From positions 248,001 to 312,000 of the forward strand of contig JAZGUH010000695.1 of assembly GCA_037893225.1 (NCBI GenBank): a stretch of DNA of 64,000 nt, given 5' to 3'. Shown here piece by piece: positions 63,939-64,000 of the stretch (position 1 is the first letter of the stretch; the number at the start of each line of letters is the position of its first letter). The notes beneath the pieces are model-generated. The model was given only the letters and a program-made list of their open reading frames with translations, did no database searches and was not told where the DNA came from. Origin of the DNA: Hippasteria phrygiana (Eukaryota; Echinodermata; Asteroidea; Valvatida; Goniasteridae). Made by a program: the position numbers and the translations under genes.

Positions 63939-64000
63939 GATGTTGGCCGGAAAGAAAATAAACATTGCGAGGTTTGAATTTTCTCCACAAGTTTTAACTC
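63939..64000 (+). repeat. Partial monomer truncated by the window end
   Basis: Sixty-two bases, m1 to m62, with t at m5, a at m13 and aagttttaac. The array clearly continues beyond the window. Confidence 0.95.

Larger units (their letters stand above)
1..64000. repeat. Satellite array, 231/232-bp monomer, 276 full copies plus one partial
   Basis: The sequence is a continuous head-to-tail repeat. Following one fixed point (the tta of caattatg, m154-m156) gives 276 complete monomers from 1 to 63938 and 62 bases of a 277th. Lengths are 177 copies of 232 bp, 97 of 231, one of 233 and one of 234, which sum exactly to 63938. One hundred copies lack one C of gtccatac; three of these also carry an extra T and so stay at 232. 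All copies have one orientation and no foreign insertion was seen. Five CpG dinucleotides (m10, m30, m71, m74, m93) and a BglII hexamer agatct (m97-m102) recur in nearly every copy. Long homogeneous arrays with HOR structure are typical of eukaryotic centromeric or heterochromatic satellites. The chromosomal location and species are not shown by the sequence. I do not recognise the family. Confidence 0.98.
40521..64000. repeat. Array zone 4: 101 monomers plus 62-bp partial, 20 C-deleted
   Basis: C-deleted copies fall to one in five; the t of gtcat lies at 40927, 41854, 42549, 43013, 43940, 45101, 46493, 47652, 48811, 50666, 51593, 52520, 53447, 54374, 55069, 56924, 57619, 59010, 61561 and 62720. 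They are spaced at four- to eleven-monomer intervals that match local HOR periods. The tails aatagacggtaacatgtac, cataaaaggtaatctg and aatagaaggtaatatg return, as in zones 1 and 2. Five small insertions that change monomer length all lie in this zone. The last partial monomer is 63939-64000. No gene is present. Confidence 0.9.

Noticed and set aside
154..63990. Several hundred minus-strand reading frames of 61-123 codons as genes
   Set aside because: They are one repeated frame. The period shifts it by one base at each copy, many open only at TTG, recurrent variants are mostly amino-acid changing, and frameshifts and stops (C deletion, tttt, aaattaac, aataatc) are tolerated.
1..64000. CRISPR array
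   Set aside because: Units are 231-232 bp and almost identical throughout; there are no short direct repeats separated by unique spacers and no cas gene.
1..64000. Ribosomal DNA spacer subrepeats or a coding macrosatellite
   Set aside because: No rRNA sequence or conserved long reading frame appears in 64 kb, and the uniform 232-bp period is not broken.
1..64000. Bacterial or phage genomic region
   Set aside because: No gene, ribosome binding site, operon, terminator or origin can be found; a homogeneous HOR satellite of this length is not a bacterial feature.
1..64000. Dispersed mobile element with internal tandem repeats (for example a Helitron type)
   Set aside because: No element ends, transposase or non-repeat sequence are inside the window; this can only be judged at the array edges.

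Overview
The whole 64,000 bases are one uninterrupted head-to-tail satellite DNA array. I count 276 complete monomers plus 62 bases of a 277th. The monomer is 232 bp, with a common 231-bp form. All copies point the same way. I see no unique sequence, gene, RNA gene, transposon or inversion anywhere. Both window ends fall inside the array, so its real length is unknown. One monomer is about 38% G+C (89 of 232 bases counted in the first copy). Long homogeneous arrays with higher-order repeat (HOR) structure are typical of eukaryotic centromeric, pericentromeric or other heterochromatic blocks. I do not recognise the monomer and cannot name a taxon.

Positions inside the monomer (m1-m232) are counted from the gatg of gatgttggccgg or gatggtggccgg. 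Copies differ at about thirty recurrent sites. The main ones are m5 t/g, m13 a/g, m23 a/t, m53-m58, m85 a/g, m120-m123, m131, m139-m140, loss of one C at m175-m176, m183 c/t, m194-m197, m211, m215, m217, m223-m230. The variants travel in linked sets, so monomer classes can be told apart.

Layout: zone 1 (1-4176) has 18 copies, all 232 bp, opening with three rounds of a three-monomer unit. Zone 2 (4177-7884) has 16 copies and is transitional; 4 lack the C. Zone 3 (7885-40520) has 141 copies; 76 lack the C and a distinct tail class dominates. Zone 4 (40521-64000) has 101 copies plus the partial one; 20 lack the C, and the monomer classes of zones 1-2 return. Inside the zones are many local tandem duplications of 3, 4, 5, 6, 7, 9, 10, 11, 13, 15, 16 and 17 monomers, several nested in one another. 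Rare shared variants tag them and let their order be partly reconstructed.

Open reading frames of 60-123 codons recur on the minus strand once per monomer, but they are by-products of the repeat. The 232-bp period shifts frame at every copy, most recurrent variants change the amino acid, and many of the frames open only at TTG. There is no gene system here. What the window offers is the fine structure and turnover history of a satellite.
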